Origin: Syntrophorhabdaceae bacterium
Lineage (GTDB): Bacteria; Desulfobacterota; Syntrophorhabdia; Syntrophorhabdales; Syntrophorhabdaceae
NCBI GenBank assembly: GCA_036504895.1
Contig: DASXUJ010000006.1
Span: forward strand, 1 to 52,338
Direction of reading: 5' to 3'
DNA: 52,338 nucleotides
This document shows, one piece after another, positions 18,162 through 25,882 of this stretch. The notes beneath the pieces were generated by a model, which searched no databases, was not told the DNA's origin, and saw only the letters and a list, made by a program, of their open reading frames with translations. The translations under genes and the position numbers were made by a program. Numbering within the stretch: position 1 is the stretch's first letter; every line of letters starts with the position of its first letter.

Positions 18162-18456
18162 ACGCGATACCAGGGGGAGGCGCGATAATCGAGCCCGAAG
18201 GGAAATGTTCCAGCGAGAGAGGGTGGTCCTGAAACGGGGTAGCCCTGTCGGCCACGGAAGGATTTCTCGTATATCTCGCATCGGTAAAGAGACAGAGGTC
18301 TGTGAGGCCGTAGTCCTTCACGAGGACTTCGCGCTCTTTGATAAAGGCGGCATCGGAGCGGGCCCTGTATGCCCCGTGGACAAAGAGGAGGGCGACCAGG
18401 AGAAAGCCTGCGGCGAGGGTGCCCAGAAAGGGGGTGGATCGCCTCATTGCCCTCAA
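18148..18456 (-). CDS. Small membrane-anchored protein of the NosL operon
   Basis: About 100 residues. A positively charged N-terminus (MRRSTPF) and one hydrophobic segment (LGTLAAGFLLVALLFVHGAY) form a signal anchor, followed by a periplasmic tail of about 70 residues. I recognise no family. It overlaps the NosL gene upstream and the permease gene downstream by a few bases each, so it is almost surely translated with them. Two starts are possible, TTG 18456 in the stop of the NosL gene or ATG 18447. The overlaps on both sides argue for a real gene and a role in the same complex. Confidence 0.6.
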   Translation of the reverse strand: MRAMRRSTPFLGTLAAGFLLVALLFVHGAYRARSDAAFIKEREVLVKDYGLTDLCLFTDARYTRNPSVADRATPFQDHPLSLEHFPSGSIIAPPPGIAYGLD

Positions 18457-18929
18457 TCGAGGGACCCCAGGAGAGTGTTGCTGACTTCCTGGAACCTTAG
18501 CACCCTCTTTCCCTGGTGGTCTTTCATGAATGCCCGTGCCTCCGCCTCCTTTTCAAAGGGGATAAGCTCCTTTCCCATGGGGCCGTAGACGTCGCTGCCG
18601 AATACATAGAACGCTTTCAATCCGTCGATGAGGGTGAGGCTGTAATAGTCGGTCACCTGTAGGTTGCCGATATCGGCCTGTTCTTTCCTGGGACTATACT
18701 TTTTCAGATTGAGGAGGTATCGGAACATGTCCTTCGAACCGTCAAAATAGTCGGACGAACTGTCTTTGAATGTAACCTTGGCCAGGAAATCGGTATATTT
18801 CGCCACGAACATGCCGCAGACGGGGCACTTGGTTTTCGGTCCCGGCCCGGCAGGGCCTTTTTCAAGGCCCCATCCTGATGTCGCTGCCAGAAAGACGAAT
18901 GAAAGAAGAAAGAGAGAAACCTTTTTCAA
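18453..18929 (-). CDS. NosL family protein (second copy)
   Basis: 158 residues with a cleavable signal peptide (SLFLLSFVFLAATSGWG) and the NosL metal site KCPVCGM (C35, C38, M40). The repeated 'Phe/Tyr-Asp-Gly' region (DYFDGSKDMFRYL) and the C-terminal helix with FEKEAEARAFMK are as in NosL. NosL proteins bind Cu(I) and serve metal loading of nitrous-oxide reductase, but homologues without a nosZ partner are widespread. There is no lipobox, so it looks soluble in the periplasm. It overlaps the first NosL gene by 4 bases and the small anchored protein by 4. Confidence 0.85.
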   Translation of the reverse strand: MKKVSLFLLSFVFLAATSGWGLEKGPAGPGPKTKCPVCGMFVAKYTDFLAKVTFKDSSSDYFDGSKDMFRYLLNLKKYSPRKEQADIGNLQVTDYYSLTLIDGLKAFYVFGSDVYGPMGKELIPFEKEAEARAFMKDHQGKRVLRFQEVSNTLLGSLD

Positions 18930-19459
18930 TGACCGTGTCCTTTTTCCATGGAGAGTTTCATTTTCGCCATCCGCCGCTTTTCCCGTATCATCTTGGTATC
19001 GGCGTACATATCCTCGTATGCCGCTTTTATGGCATCGTCAAAGGTCGTGATCTGCCCCCCCGTCTCCTTTGCGAATGCCTCCGCCTTCGGCTTGTCGGAG
19101 AATGCCCACTTCGCCCTTTTGGTCATTACCCCCTGGGTGCTGCCGCCCACGACCCAGAAGGCCTGTTCGGAATTGATCAGCTCCTTTGTCCCGAAATCTG
19201 CGACCTGAATCGCTTTCGGGGTTTTGTCGAGACTTACCGCAAGGTCTACGGCAGCGCAATGGAGGCTGCACAGGGGCATCTCGGCCCCGTCGCTGTAGAC
19301 TACGAGCATTCTGCTCTGGGCGAATTTCTCCCGGTCCATGCCGCAATAGCCGCACGATTTATGTTTCTCCACGTCGGTCCATGCGAAAAGAATACCGGCC
19401 AGGCAAAAAACCATGGCCCCCGCCACACCCATCCACAGTATACTCTTCCTCTTTCCCAT
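18926..19459 (-). CDS. NosL family protein (first copy, operon head)
   Basis: 177 residues. An N-terminal anchor (ILWMGVAGAMVFCLAGILFAW) is followed by CGYCGM (C36, C39, M41), a Cu(I)-type site, and by PLCSLHC (C64, C68), a second Cys pair absent from the downstream copy. The C-terminal tail is Met, Lys and His-rich (MAKMKLSMEKGHGH), a possible extra metal site. AGGAGG lies just before the ATG. A good sigma-70 promoter lies about 70 bases upstream. First gene of a six-gene operon, or seven genes if the CPBP gene is included. Confidence 0.87.
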   Translation of the reverse strand: MGKRKSILWMGVAGAMVFCLAGILFAWTDVEKHKSCGYCGMDREKFAQSRMLVVYSDGAEMPLCSLHCAAVDLAVSLDKTPKAIQVADFGTKELINSEQAFWVVGGSTQGVMTKRAKWAFSDKPKAEAFAKETGGQITTFDDAIKAAYEDMYADTKMIREKRRMAKMKLSMEKGHGH

Positions 19460-19477
19460 TTTCTCCTCCTTTTATGG

Positions 19478-19491
19478 ATGATTGTAATCAT
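19478..19491. promoter_or_regulatory. Palindromic operator candidate between promoter and NosL gene
   Basis: ATGATTGTAATCAT is a 6-bp inverted repeat with a 2-base centre. It lies between the minus-strand promoter and the NosL start codon, about 40 bases after the predicted transcription start. A repressor bound here would block elongation. No regulator gene is adjacent, so the binding protein is unknown. Confidence 0.4.
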
Positions 19492-19535
19492 TATTGCAAA
19501 TTAATTGAGGTCGCAAATACCACATTCCAGAGAAA

Positions 19536-19564
19536 ACTATATGGACGAAAGGGGATCGTGTCAA
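19536..19564 (-). promoter_or_regulatory. Sigma-70 promoter of the NosL operon
   Basis: On the minus strand TTGACA (19564-19559) is followed after exactly 17 bases by TATAGT (19541-19536). This is a full-consensus -35 with a 5/6 -10. Transcription would start near 19529, leaving a 70-base leader before the ATG at 19459. Confidence 0.75.
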
Positions 19565-19622
19565 TTGCCGTGAAGCGCAAAATAGAATAAATGAAGGGAT
19601 CGAATAAAAAGCTCCTCCTTTC

Positions 19623-19652
19623 TTGACGTGCCGGGAAGGGCTGTTTTACACT
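19623..19652 (+). promoter_or_regulatory. Sigma-70 promoter of the FixH-like/cusBA operon
   Basis: TTGACG (19623-19628), an 18-base spacer and TACACT (19647-19652). The start site would be near 19659, 55 bases before the ATG at 19715. It diverges from the NosL promoter about 60 bases away. Confidence 0.55.
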
Positions 19653-19714
19653 ATGGGGGCAGTTTATTTTATTCTCGAACAGGGGGAGTCAGGGATCTGC
19701 GTCGCGTCCGGGGT

Positions 19715-20113
19715 ATGAAATTCATAGGAAAGCTGATGATGCTCCTTCTGGGGGTGTGGATTTGTATACCCTCGGCCTTCGCGCGGGATTTTGTAGTCCG
19801 TCGGAATGTGGGCGGCTACACTCTCGACATCGCCATTGACCGGAATCCTCCTATTCTCGGTCTCAACAAGGTGAAAATAGGGGTGAAAGACACGCAGGGA
19901 AAGGCCCTCACCGACATTCCCGTGACGGTGAACTACTACATGCCCCCCATGCCGGGCATGCCTCCCATGAACTATACGGTAAAGGCCCTTCCCCGGGGTG
20001 CGGAATATACGATGACAATGGATCTCATCATGACGGGTCCGTGGAATATAGTGATAAAGGCGACCGTGCAGGGGAAACTTCTCAGGGTGACGGTCCCGAT
20101 TGACGTGAGGTGA
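19715..20113 (+). CDS. FixH/YtkA-like periplasmic protein with a Met-x2-Met repeat
   Basis: 132 residues. A signal peptide (KLMMLLLGVWICIPSAFA) precedes a single beta-sandwich domain of the FixH/YtkA-like type (VKIGVKDTQGKALTDIPVTV and a PWNIVIKATVQGK end). The loop M76-P-P-M79-P-G-M82-P-P-M85 spaces four methionines three apart, a common periplasmic Cu(I)/Ag(I) ligand pattern. The ATG at 19715 gives the signal peptide; the frame is open further upstream without a credible start. The cusB-like gene follows after 3 bases. I infer a copper chaperone or sensor feeding the efflux pump. Confidence 0.7.
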   Translation: MKFIGKLMMLLLGVWICIPSAFARDFVVRRNVGGYTLDIAIDRNPPILGLNKVKIGVKDTQGKALTDIPVTVNYYMPPMPGMPPMNYTVKALPRGAEYTMTMDLIMTGPWNIVIKATVQGKLLRVTVPIDVR

Positions 20114-20116
20114 CTA

Positions 20117-21349
20117 TTGGGCTCGGACCGGAACATAGGTGTGTCTTCCCGGACCATCAAAATCTCGATTGGGGGGGCAATAGTTATACTGCTCATCGCG
20201 GCAGGCCTCTTGTGTCCCTTTCATAAGGAAGAAAAGACGGCTCCCCCATCCGGAGCGGTGTTGGGGAATCAGTCTGCTTCTCCGGCCGGAGCCGCCCCCG
20301 GAGAGAGTGAAGCAACGAAAGTGGAAGTGCCTTCCGATGCGCAGCGCCTCATGGGCATCAAAATTGCGACGGTAATGACGGCGCCCCTCAGGAAGACCCT
20401 GAGGACCACGGGAAGGGTCGAGATTGACGAACGGAAGATCACTACCGTAAATATGAAAGTCGACGGTTGGGTAGAGACCCTCTACGTCAATTATGCAGGA
20501 CAGCGTGTGAAGAAAGGCATGGCCCTCGCCGAGATTTATAGTCCTGAGCTCATGTCGCTCCAGCTGGAGATGATCAACCTTTCGAAGCTCGCGGAGCAGG
20601 GTTCCCGTTTTCAGAGAAATATCGAATTTGCATGGGGAGACCGGTATGGGACCACGGGCAGGCTGACCACCTTCGACACGGAGTCCCTTTTCCGCGTGGC
20701 CCGGCAGAAGCTTTCCCTCTGGGAGATCCCGGAGGAGCAGATAAGGAAGATCGAGGAGACAAAAACCCCGATCAGGACCGTCACGGTCCGGAGCCCCGCA
20801 CACGGATATATCTTTCAGAAGCCCGTGGTGAAAGGCTCCCGGGTGGCCCCGGGGGAGAAGCTTTTTGATGTGGTCGATCTCTCCACGGTCTGGATCCTCG
20901 CGGATATCTATGAATATGAGGTGCCTTTCGTGAAGGCCGGACAAAAGGCCAGGATCACTCTCAGCTATTATCCGGAGAAGGAGATAGAGTCAAAGGTCGA
21001 TTTCGTATACCCCTCCCTCTCCGGTCAGACGAGAACCGTGAAAGCTCGTTTTATTGTACCCAACCAGGACGGCCTCCTTAAGCCGCAAATGTTCGCCAAT
21101 GTGGAGATGGAGATCGATTTAGGGGAGAGGCTCGCCATCCCCGAAACGGCGGTACTCGACACGGGGACGCGGCAGGTAGTCTACGTGGACGTGGGGGACG
21201 AACATTTCAGTCCGAGAGAGGTGAAGCTCGGTGCCAGGGGCAACGGCATGGTGGAGGTCCTGAAGGGCCTCAAGGCCGGCGAAAAAGTGGCTTCTTCAGG
21301 GGTTTTTCTCATAGATTCGGATGCAAAGCTTAAGGGCGTGAGCCGGTGA
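20117..21349 (+). CDS. cusB: CusB-like periplasmic adaptor of a heavy-metal RND pump
   Basis: 410 residues with an N-terminal signal anchor (ISIGGAIVILLIAAGLLC). Then come the HlyD/CusB adaptor elements: a barrel-sandwich half (DGWVETLYVNYAGQRVKKG), an alpha hairpin, VRSPAHGYIFQKPVVKGSRV as the second half-motif, a beta-barrel, and a membrane-proximal domain ending LKAGEKVASSGVFLIDSD. This set is that of the CusB/CzcB group, which links an RND pump to an outer-membrane channel. The start is TTG 20117 with GAGGTG just ahead, overlapping the end of the previous gene's coding context. The stop overlaps the GTG of cusA. No separate C-terminal metal domain is present. Confidence 0.87.
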   Translation: MGSDRNIGVSSRTIKISIGGAIVILLIAAGLLCPFHKEEKTAPPSGAVLGNQSASPAGAAPGESEATKVEVPSDAQRLMGIKIATVMTAPLRKTLRTTGRVEIDERKITTVNMKVDGWVETLYVNYAGQRVKKGMALAEIYSPELMSLQLEMINLSKLAEQGSRFQRNIEFAWGDRYGTTGRLTTFDTESLFRVARQKLSLWEIPEEQIRKIEETKTPIRTVTVRSPAHGYIFQKPVVKGSRVAPGEKLFDVVDLSTVWILADIYEYEVPFVKAGQKARITLSYYPEKEIESKVDFVYPSLSGQTRTVKARFIVPNQDGLLKPQMFANVEMEIDLGERLAIPETAVLDTGTRQVVYVDVGDEHFSPREVKLGARGNGMVEVLKGLKAGEKVASSGVFLIDSDAKLKGVSR

Positions 21350-24300
21350 TCGCACGCATCATCGAGCTTAGCGCGAAGAACCGGGTCGTCACCATATTAG
21401 TGGTCCTCATACTGGCGGGGTGGGGGTATTGGGCCCTTACCCAGTCTCCCCTCGACGCGCTCCCCGACCAAAGCGACACCCAGGTGATCGTCTATGCGGA
21501 CTGGCCCGGCAGAAGTCCGGACCTGGTGGAAAACCAGATTACCTACCCCATCACTTCAACGCTCCTTGCCACCCCAAGGGTCAAGGCCGTGCGGGGGTTC
21601 TCCTTTCTCGGCAGCTCATTTATCTATGTCATATTCAAGGACAACACCGATATTTACTGGGCAAGAACGAGGGTCCTCGAATCCCTTCAGGCCGTGCGGG
21701 GGAAGATACCCCGGGAAGTGAACCCCGTCCTCGGTCCCGATGCCTCAGGGGTAGGCTGGGGGTTTTCTTATGCGCTGGTACCCGGCAGCGGTAAATTCGA
21801 GCCCTCGGAGCTCCGCTCCCTTCAGGACTATTACGTGAAGCTCGCGGTGGAGAGCGTGCCCGGTGTTGCCCAGGTGGCGAGCATCGGCGGGTTCGTCAAG
21901 CAGTACCAGGTGACCGTGGACCCGAACCGGCTCCTCTCTTACGGCATACCAATCAATAAAGTCTTCGAAGCCGTGAGGAAAAGCAACAGCGACGTGGAGG
22001 GGAGGGTAATCGAATTCTCCGGCGCCGAATATGTCGTACGGGGAAGGGGATATATCCGGAATCTCAAGGACCTCGAATCGGTGCCTGTGGGCGTGGACGG
22101 AGGCGGAACCCCGGTCCCTCTCAGGAATATCGCTTCTGTCGTCCTCGGCCCGGAATTGAGGCGAGGAGTCGCCGACCTCGACGGACGGGGAGAGGTGGCA
22201 GGGGGCATCGTGGTGGTCCGCTACGGTGAGAACGTGCTCGACGTGCTGGACCGCGTGAAGGAGAAGATTAAAAACGATATCGAGCCCGGCCTCCCGAAGG
22301 GGGTGAAGATAGTGCCTACCTATGACCGGTCGGACCTTATCCGGCAGGCGGTCGGCACCCTTCGGAACGAGATCGTCCTGCTTTTCCTCGTGGTCAGCCT
22401 CGTGAGCCTCGTCTTTCTGCTCCACCTGCCGAGCGCCCTGGTCGTGGCCCTCACGCTGCCGGGCGCGGTCCTCATCTCCTTCATTTTTCTCTATTACCTC
22501 AGGGTCACCTCCAACATCATGAGCTTAAGCGGCATCGCCATCTCCATCGGCGTGCTCGTGGACGCATCCATCATTATGGTGGAGAACGCCCACAAGAGGC
22601 TGGAAGAGCTGAGGCAAGGCGGGGAGGGTACGCCCGGGAGGAAAGAGGTGATTATCGAGGCCGCAAAAGAGGTGGGGCCTTCACTTTTCTTCGCCCTCAT
22701 GGTCATTACCGTGGCCTTTCTTCCCGTTTTTACCCTTCAGGACCAGGAAGGCAGGCTTTTCAGGCCCCTTGCCTTTGCGAAAACCTTCGCCATGCTCGCC
22801 GCATCGGGCCTTGCCGTCACCTTGACGCCGGCGCTGATGACGATTTTTATCAGGGGCACTATCCGTCCCGAACATGAAAACCCGGTGAACAGGGCGCTCC
22901 AGAGGGTCTACGGGCCCGTGGTCCGCTTCAGCCTCGGAAACCGCGGCAAGGTGATCGCCGTGGCCCTGCTCCTCATGGCTGTTACCGCCTATCCTTGTAT
23001 TAAACTCGGCAGTGAATCGATGCCGGCCTTTTTTGAGGGCGCCTTGTTCTATATGCCCGTCACGGCTCCGGGCATCGCCATTTCAGAGGCGGCTTCCCTT
23101 CTTCAGGCCCAGGACAGGATCATCAAGAGTTTTCCTGAAGTGAGCAGTGTGTTCGGAAAGGCAGGCCGCGCCGAGACGGCGACCGACCCCGCGCCCCTCG
23201 AGATGTTCGAGACCACGATTAACCTGAAGCCGAGGGCCCAGTGGCGCAAGGGTATGAGCGTCGAAAAGCTGACCATGGAGATGAACGATGCCCTGACCAT
23301 GCCCGGTGTATCGAATGCCTTTACGGCACCCATAAAGGCGAGGATCGATATGCTCTCCACCGGCGTCCGCACTCCTCTCGGAATGAAGATCTTCGGTCCC
23401 GATATCGGTGAGATAGAAAAGATAGGGATCACGGTGGAGCAGTTCCTCAAAGATGTCCCCGGCACGAGGAGCGTCTATGCCGAGCGGGTCAATACGGGCT
23501 ACTATCTCGATATCACGGTGAACAGGGAAGAAGCCTCCCGCTACAACCTCTCGGTCGATGAGGTGAACGAGATCATCCAATCCTCGATCGGCGGCGTCAA
23601 CGTGACCACCACCATCGAAGGCAGGGGGCGCTATCCCGTCAATGTCCGTTACGCGAGGGAGCTTCGGGGTGATGTGGATGCTTTGAAACGGGTCCTCGTG
23701 CCTGTTGCCATGTCTTCGGCACAGCCCGATCTGCCGCAGATAGCCTCCCCGGGCTCCGCGCACGTGCCCCTGTCACAGCTCGCGGACATAAGAATTGAAA
23801 AGGGCCCTACCCAGATCAAGAGTGAAGCGGGCATGGCTACCGGATACATCTATATCGATCATGCCTCGGGAGATACGGGGACCTATATCGGAGAGGCGAA
23901 AAAGCGGCTCGCCTCCTTCAAGCTTCCCGACGGGTACCGCATCGAATGGAGCGGCGACTATCTGAGGCTCGAGAACATGCGGCGCCACCTGATCACGGTC
24001 GTGCCCGTTACCATCCTGCTCATCCTGACCCTTATCTATCTGAGCACAGGCTCCTTCGTGAAGACCGGGATCGTGCTCCTCTCCGTCCCCTTTTCACTCG
24101 TAGGCTCCTTCTGGTTCCTTTATATTTTCGGATTCCACATGAGCGCCGCAGTATGGGTGGGCATTATCGCCCTTGCGGGACTTGACGCGGAGACAGGGGT
24201 GGTCATGCTCCTCTATCTCGAACTTTCGTATTGGAAGAGAAAGAAGGAGGGAAGGTTGAGCAATTACTCGGATCTCACCGGGGCGGTGATGGAAGGCGCG

Positions 24301-24522
24301 GTAAAGAGGCTGAGACCTAAGATAATGACCGTCGCGACCATGCTCGCGGGCCTTATTCCCATTATGGCGAGCACCGGCATCGGCTCCGAGATCATGAAAT
24401 CGATCGCCGCGCCGATGATCGGTGGGCTCCTAACCTCCACGGTGCTCGAGCTCGCCATCTATCCCGCCGTCTATCTCTCCTGGAAGAGACGGGAGCTGGC
24501 AAAGGTATTGACTGTTCCTTAA
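21346..24522 (+). CDS. cusA: CusA-type Cu(I)/Ag(I) efflux pump (HME-RND)
   Basis: 1058 residues, full length, with 12 membrane helices and two large periplasmic loops. RND proton-relay and motif regions are present (DALPDQSDTQVIV, GVLVDASIIMVENAHKR, TPALMTI). The three methionines that bind Cu(I)/Ag(I) in E. coli CusA (M573, M623, M672) have counterparts at M570 (LFYMPVTAPG), M620 (APLEMFETT) and M669 (RIDMLSTG), all shifted by the same 3 residues. Mono-valent copper or silver export is therefore more likely than zinc or cobalt. GTG 21346 overlaps the cusB stop. No outer-membrane channel gene (cusC) is in the window. Confidence 0.93.
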   Translation: MIARIIELSAKNRVVTILVVLILAGWGYWALTQSPLDALPDQSDTQVIVYADWPGRSPDLVENQITYPITSTLLATPRVKAVRGFSFLGSSFIYVIFKDNTDIYWARTRVLESLQAVRGKIPREVNPVLGPDASGVGWGFSYALVPGSGKFEPSELRSLQDYYVKLAVESVPGVAQVASIGGFVKQYQVTVDPNRLLSYGIPINKVFEAVRKSNSDVEGRVIEFSGAEYVVRGRGYIRNLKDLESVPVGVDGGGTPVPLRNIASVVLGPELRRGVADLDGRGEVAGGIVVVRYGENVLDVLDRVKEKIKNDIEPGLPKGVKIVPTYDRSDLIRQAVGTLRNEIVLLFLVVSLVSLVFLLHLPSALVVALTLPGAVLISFIFLYYLRVTSNIMSLSGIAISIGVLVDASIIMVENAHKRLEELRQGGEGTPGRKEVIIEAAKEVGPSLFFALMVITVAFLPVFTLQDQEGRLFRPLAFAKTFAMLAASGLAVTLTPALMTIFIRGTIRPEHENPVNRALQRVYGPVVRFSLGNRGKVIAVALLLMAVTAYPCIKLGSESMPAFFEGALFYMPVTAPGIAISEAASLLQAQDRIIKSFPEVSSVFGKAGRAETATDPAPLEMFETTINLKPRAQWRKGMSVEKLTMEMNDALTMPGVSNAFTAPIKARIDMLSTGVRTPLGMKIFGPDIGEIEKIGITVEQFLKDVPGTRSVYAERVNTGYYLDITVNREEASRYNLSVDEVNEIIQSSIGGVNVTTTIEGRGRYPVNVRYARELRGDVDALKRVLVPVAMSSAQPDLPQIASPGSAHVPLSQLADIRIEKGPTQIKSEAGMATGYIYIDHASGDTGTYIGEAKKRLASFKLPDGYRIEWSGDYLRLENMRRHLITVVPVTILLILTLIYLSTGSFVKTGIVLLSVPFSLVGSFWFLYIFGFHMSAAVWVGIIALAGLDAETGVVMLLYLELSYWKRKKEGRLSNYSDLTGAVMEGAVKRLRPKIMTVATMLAGLIPIMASTGIGSEIMKSIAAPMIGGLLTSTVLELAIYPAVYLSWKRRELAKVLTVP

Positions 24523-24529
24523 GCCCCCT

Positions 24530-25555
24530 TTACTTCCTCATGTACATGAAATCGACTTTTCCCGTCGCCATGAGGCAGAAGTGGGTGAAGCCGTATTTCT
24601 TTATGATCGACAGGGCGCGGTCGGCTTCCGATTTACGCTCCCCGAAGGCGATGAGCGTCCGCTCTCCTTCGCTCAATACCCAGCCCGTTTTTATCTGCCG
24701 GACCGTGATCGCGGCCGGAGCGAATGCCTTGCACGCCTCGCCCTTGAATTCTCCTGCAGGCGCCGAATCTCCCGAAAGCATATAATGAAAAGAGGGTTTC
24801 GGTCTCCCTATAAAACATGATTTGGTGATACGGTACCGGCTCATGACGGCAAGGCTGTTTTCCGCCTCCCTCTTGTCAACACCGAAGCCGAAAAGCACTT
24901 TTTTCCCGTCGCCGATCTTCCATATGTTCTTCTCCTGGTAAGCCCTCACCGCAGCCGCGTCGAAAAGCTCGCAGTCCTCTTGAATCTCGTTCGTTACTGC
25001 GGCTCCTTCCGCTCCCGGAGTAGTGCACCTCCCGCTGAAAAAGACGGAGTCGGACCTCACTTTGTTATTGACCGGAAATACGGCCTCGAGGTGGACCCAG
25101 CCCTCGAATGGGCTGGTACCGCCTTCGGCGCCGACGGAGAAAGTATGGCTCACCTCTTTGGTTCCGGCCTTTTCGAATGTGAGGATCTCGGGATTAGACG
25201 GGGGAGCATCCTTGCGGACGAACTTGTAGGCTACCTTTGTGGGATTATTCGCTGAAATATAGCCTTTGAGGGTAAAGGAGGCAGGGCAGGGTCCTTTGTG
25301 CAGGACGGGATTTATTTCAAGAGTTGCCGTTACGGAAACCCCGGTGCGCAGGCGGCGGGGATTGAAGGGGATGCCTTTTATTATTTCCTGCGGCTCGTCG
25401 ACCGGCTCCGGCCCCGCCGCGGTACTTTCCTGCTCCCCGGCGGCGCTCTCTTCGGGAACGGCTTCCGCCCCGGCAAATCCGGAAACGAAAAGTAAGGTAA
25501 TGCTGAATAGTGCCAGGGTCGCCAAAGCTGTCGCCCCTTTCTTCCGGATCGCCAT
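24530..25555 (-). CDS. Exported protein with a tandem ~65-residue Cys-containing repeat
   Basis: 341 residues with a signal peptide (LATLALFSITLLFVSGFAGA), a Glu/Ala/Pro-rich linker, a beta-rich domain with a Cys pair (PCPASFTLKGYI ... FFSGRCT), then two tandem repeats. Repeat 1 runs from DCELFD to SFHYML and repeat 2 from ACKAFA to KVDFMYM. Each has Cys, Trp (IWKIGDG / GWVLSEG), Phe-Gly (LFGFGVDKREA / LIAFGERKSEA), then tyrosine and a second Cys (KSCFIG / HFCLMA). I do not recognise a named family. The ATG has AGGAGGA 5 to 11 bases upstream. It ends 8 bases from the cusA stop, convergent, with no terminator visible between them. Confidence 0.65.
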   Translation of the reverse strand: MAIRKKGATALATLALFSITLLFVSGFAGAEAVPEESAAGEQESTAAGPEPVDEPQEIIKGIPFNPRRLRTGVSVTATLEINPVLHKGPCPASFTLKGYISANNPTKVAYKFVRKDAPPSNPEILTFEKAGTKEVSHTFSVGAEGGTSPFEGWVHLEAVFPVNNKVRSDSVFFSGRCTTPGAEGAAVTNEIQEDCELFDAAAVRAYQEKNIWKIGDGKKVLFGFGVDKREAENSLAVMSRYRITKSCFIGRPKPSFHYMLSGDSAPAGEFKGEACKAFAPAAITVRQIKTGWVLSEGERTLIAFGERKSEADRALSIIKKYGFTHFCLMATGKVDFMYMRK

Positions 25556-25882
25556 AGGTCTCCTCCTGTTTCAGGTAATCGTCGAGTGATTGTACAAAGG
25601 GAGGCCCTTCTTGTCAATATCTAAAGCCGGCCGGAGGAGGAGACGCGGGCAGGATGAAAGCATCACGGGCTCTTTTTGCGGAACCACCGATTGAGGAAGA
25701 ATATCATTTTAATGCGAGACGCCCCGGACCGAAGGGCCGTTCCGTCCCGGTGACTGGGAAGCTCCTGTTGACGGGCTCCCGGGCCATGTGGTAAGAGAAC
25801 GGACGGCCCGATATCCATAGTAGACCTACTAAGAGAGGGAAAATGAAGGGGCTTCACCACAGGCAATGAAAGGTAAGGAATA
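25556..25882. other. Intergenic region, divergent; no confident feature
   Basis: 327 bases between the divergent exported protein and MFS genes, so it should hold promoters for both. A weak TTGACG occurs near 25768, but no good -10 follows. I see no hairpin, repeat or credible short gene. Confidence 0.4.
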
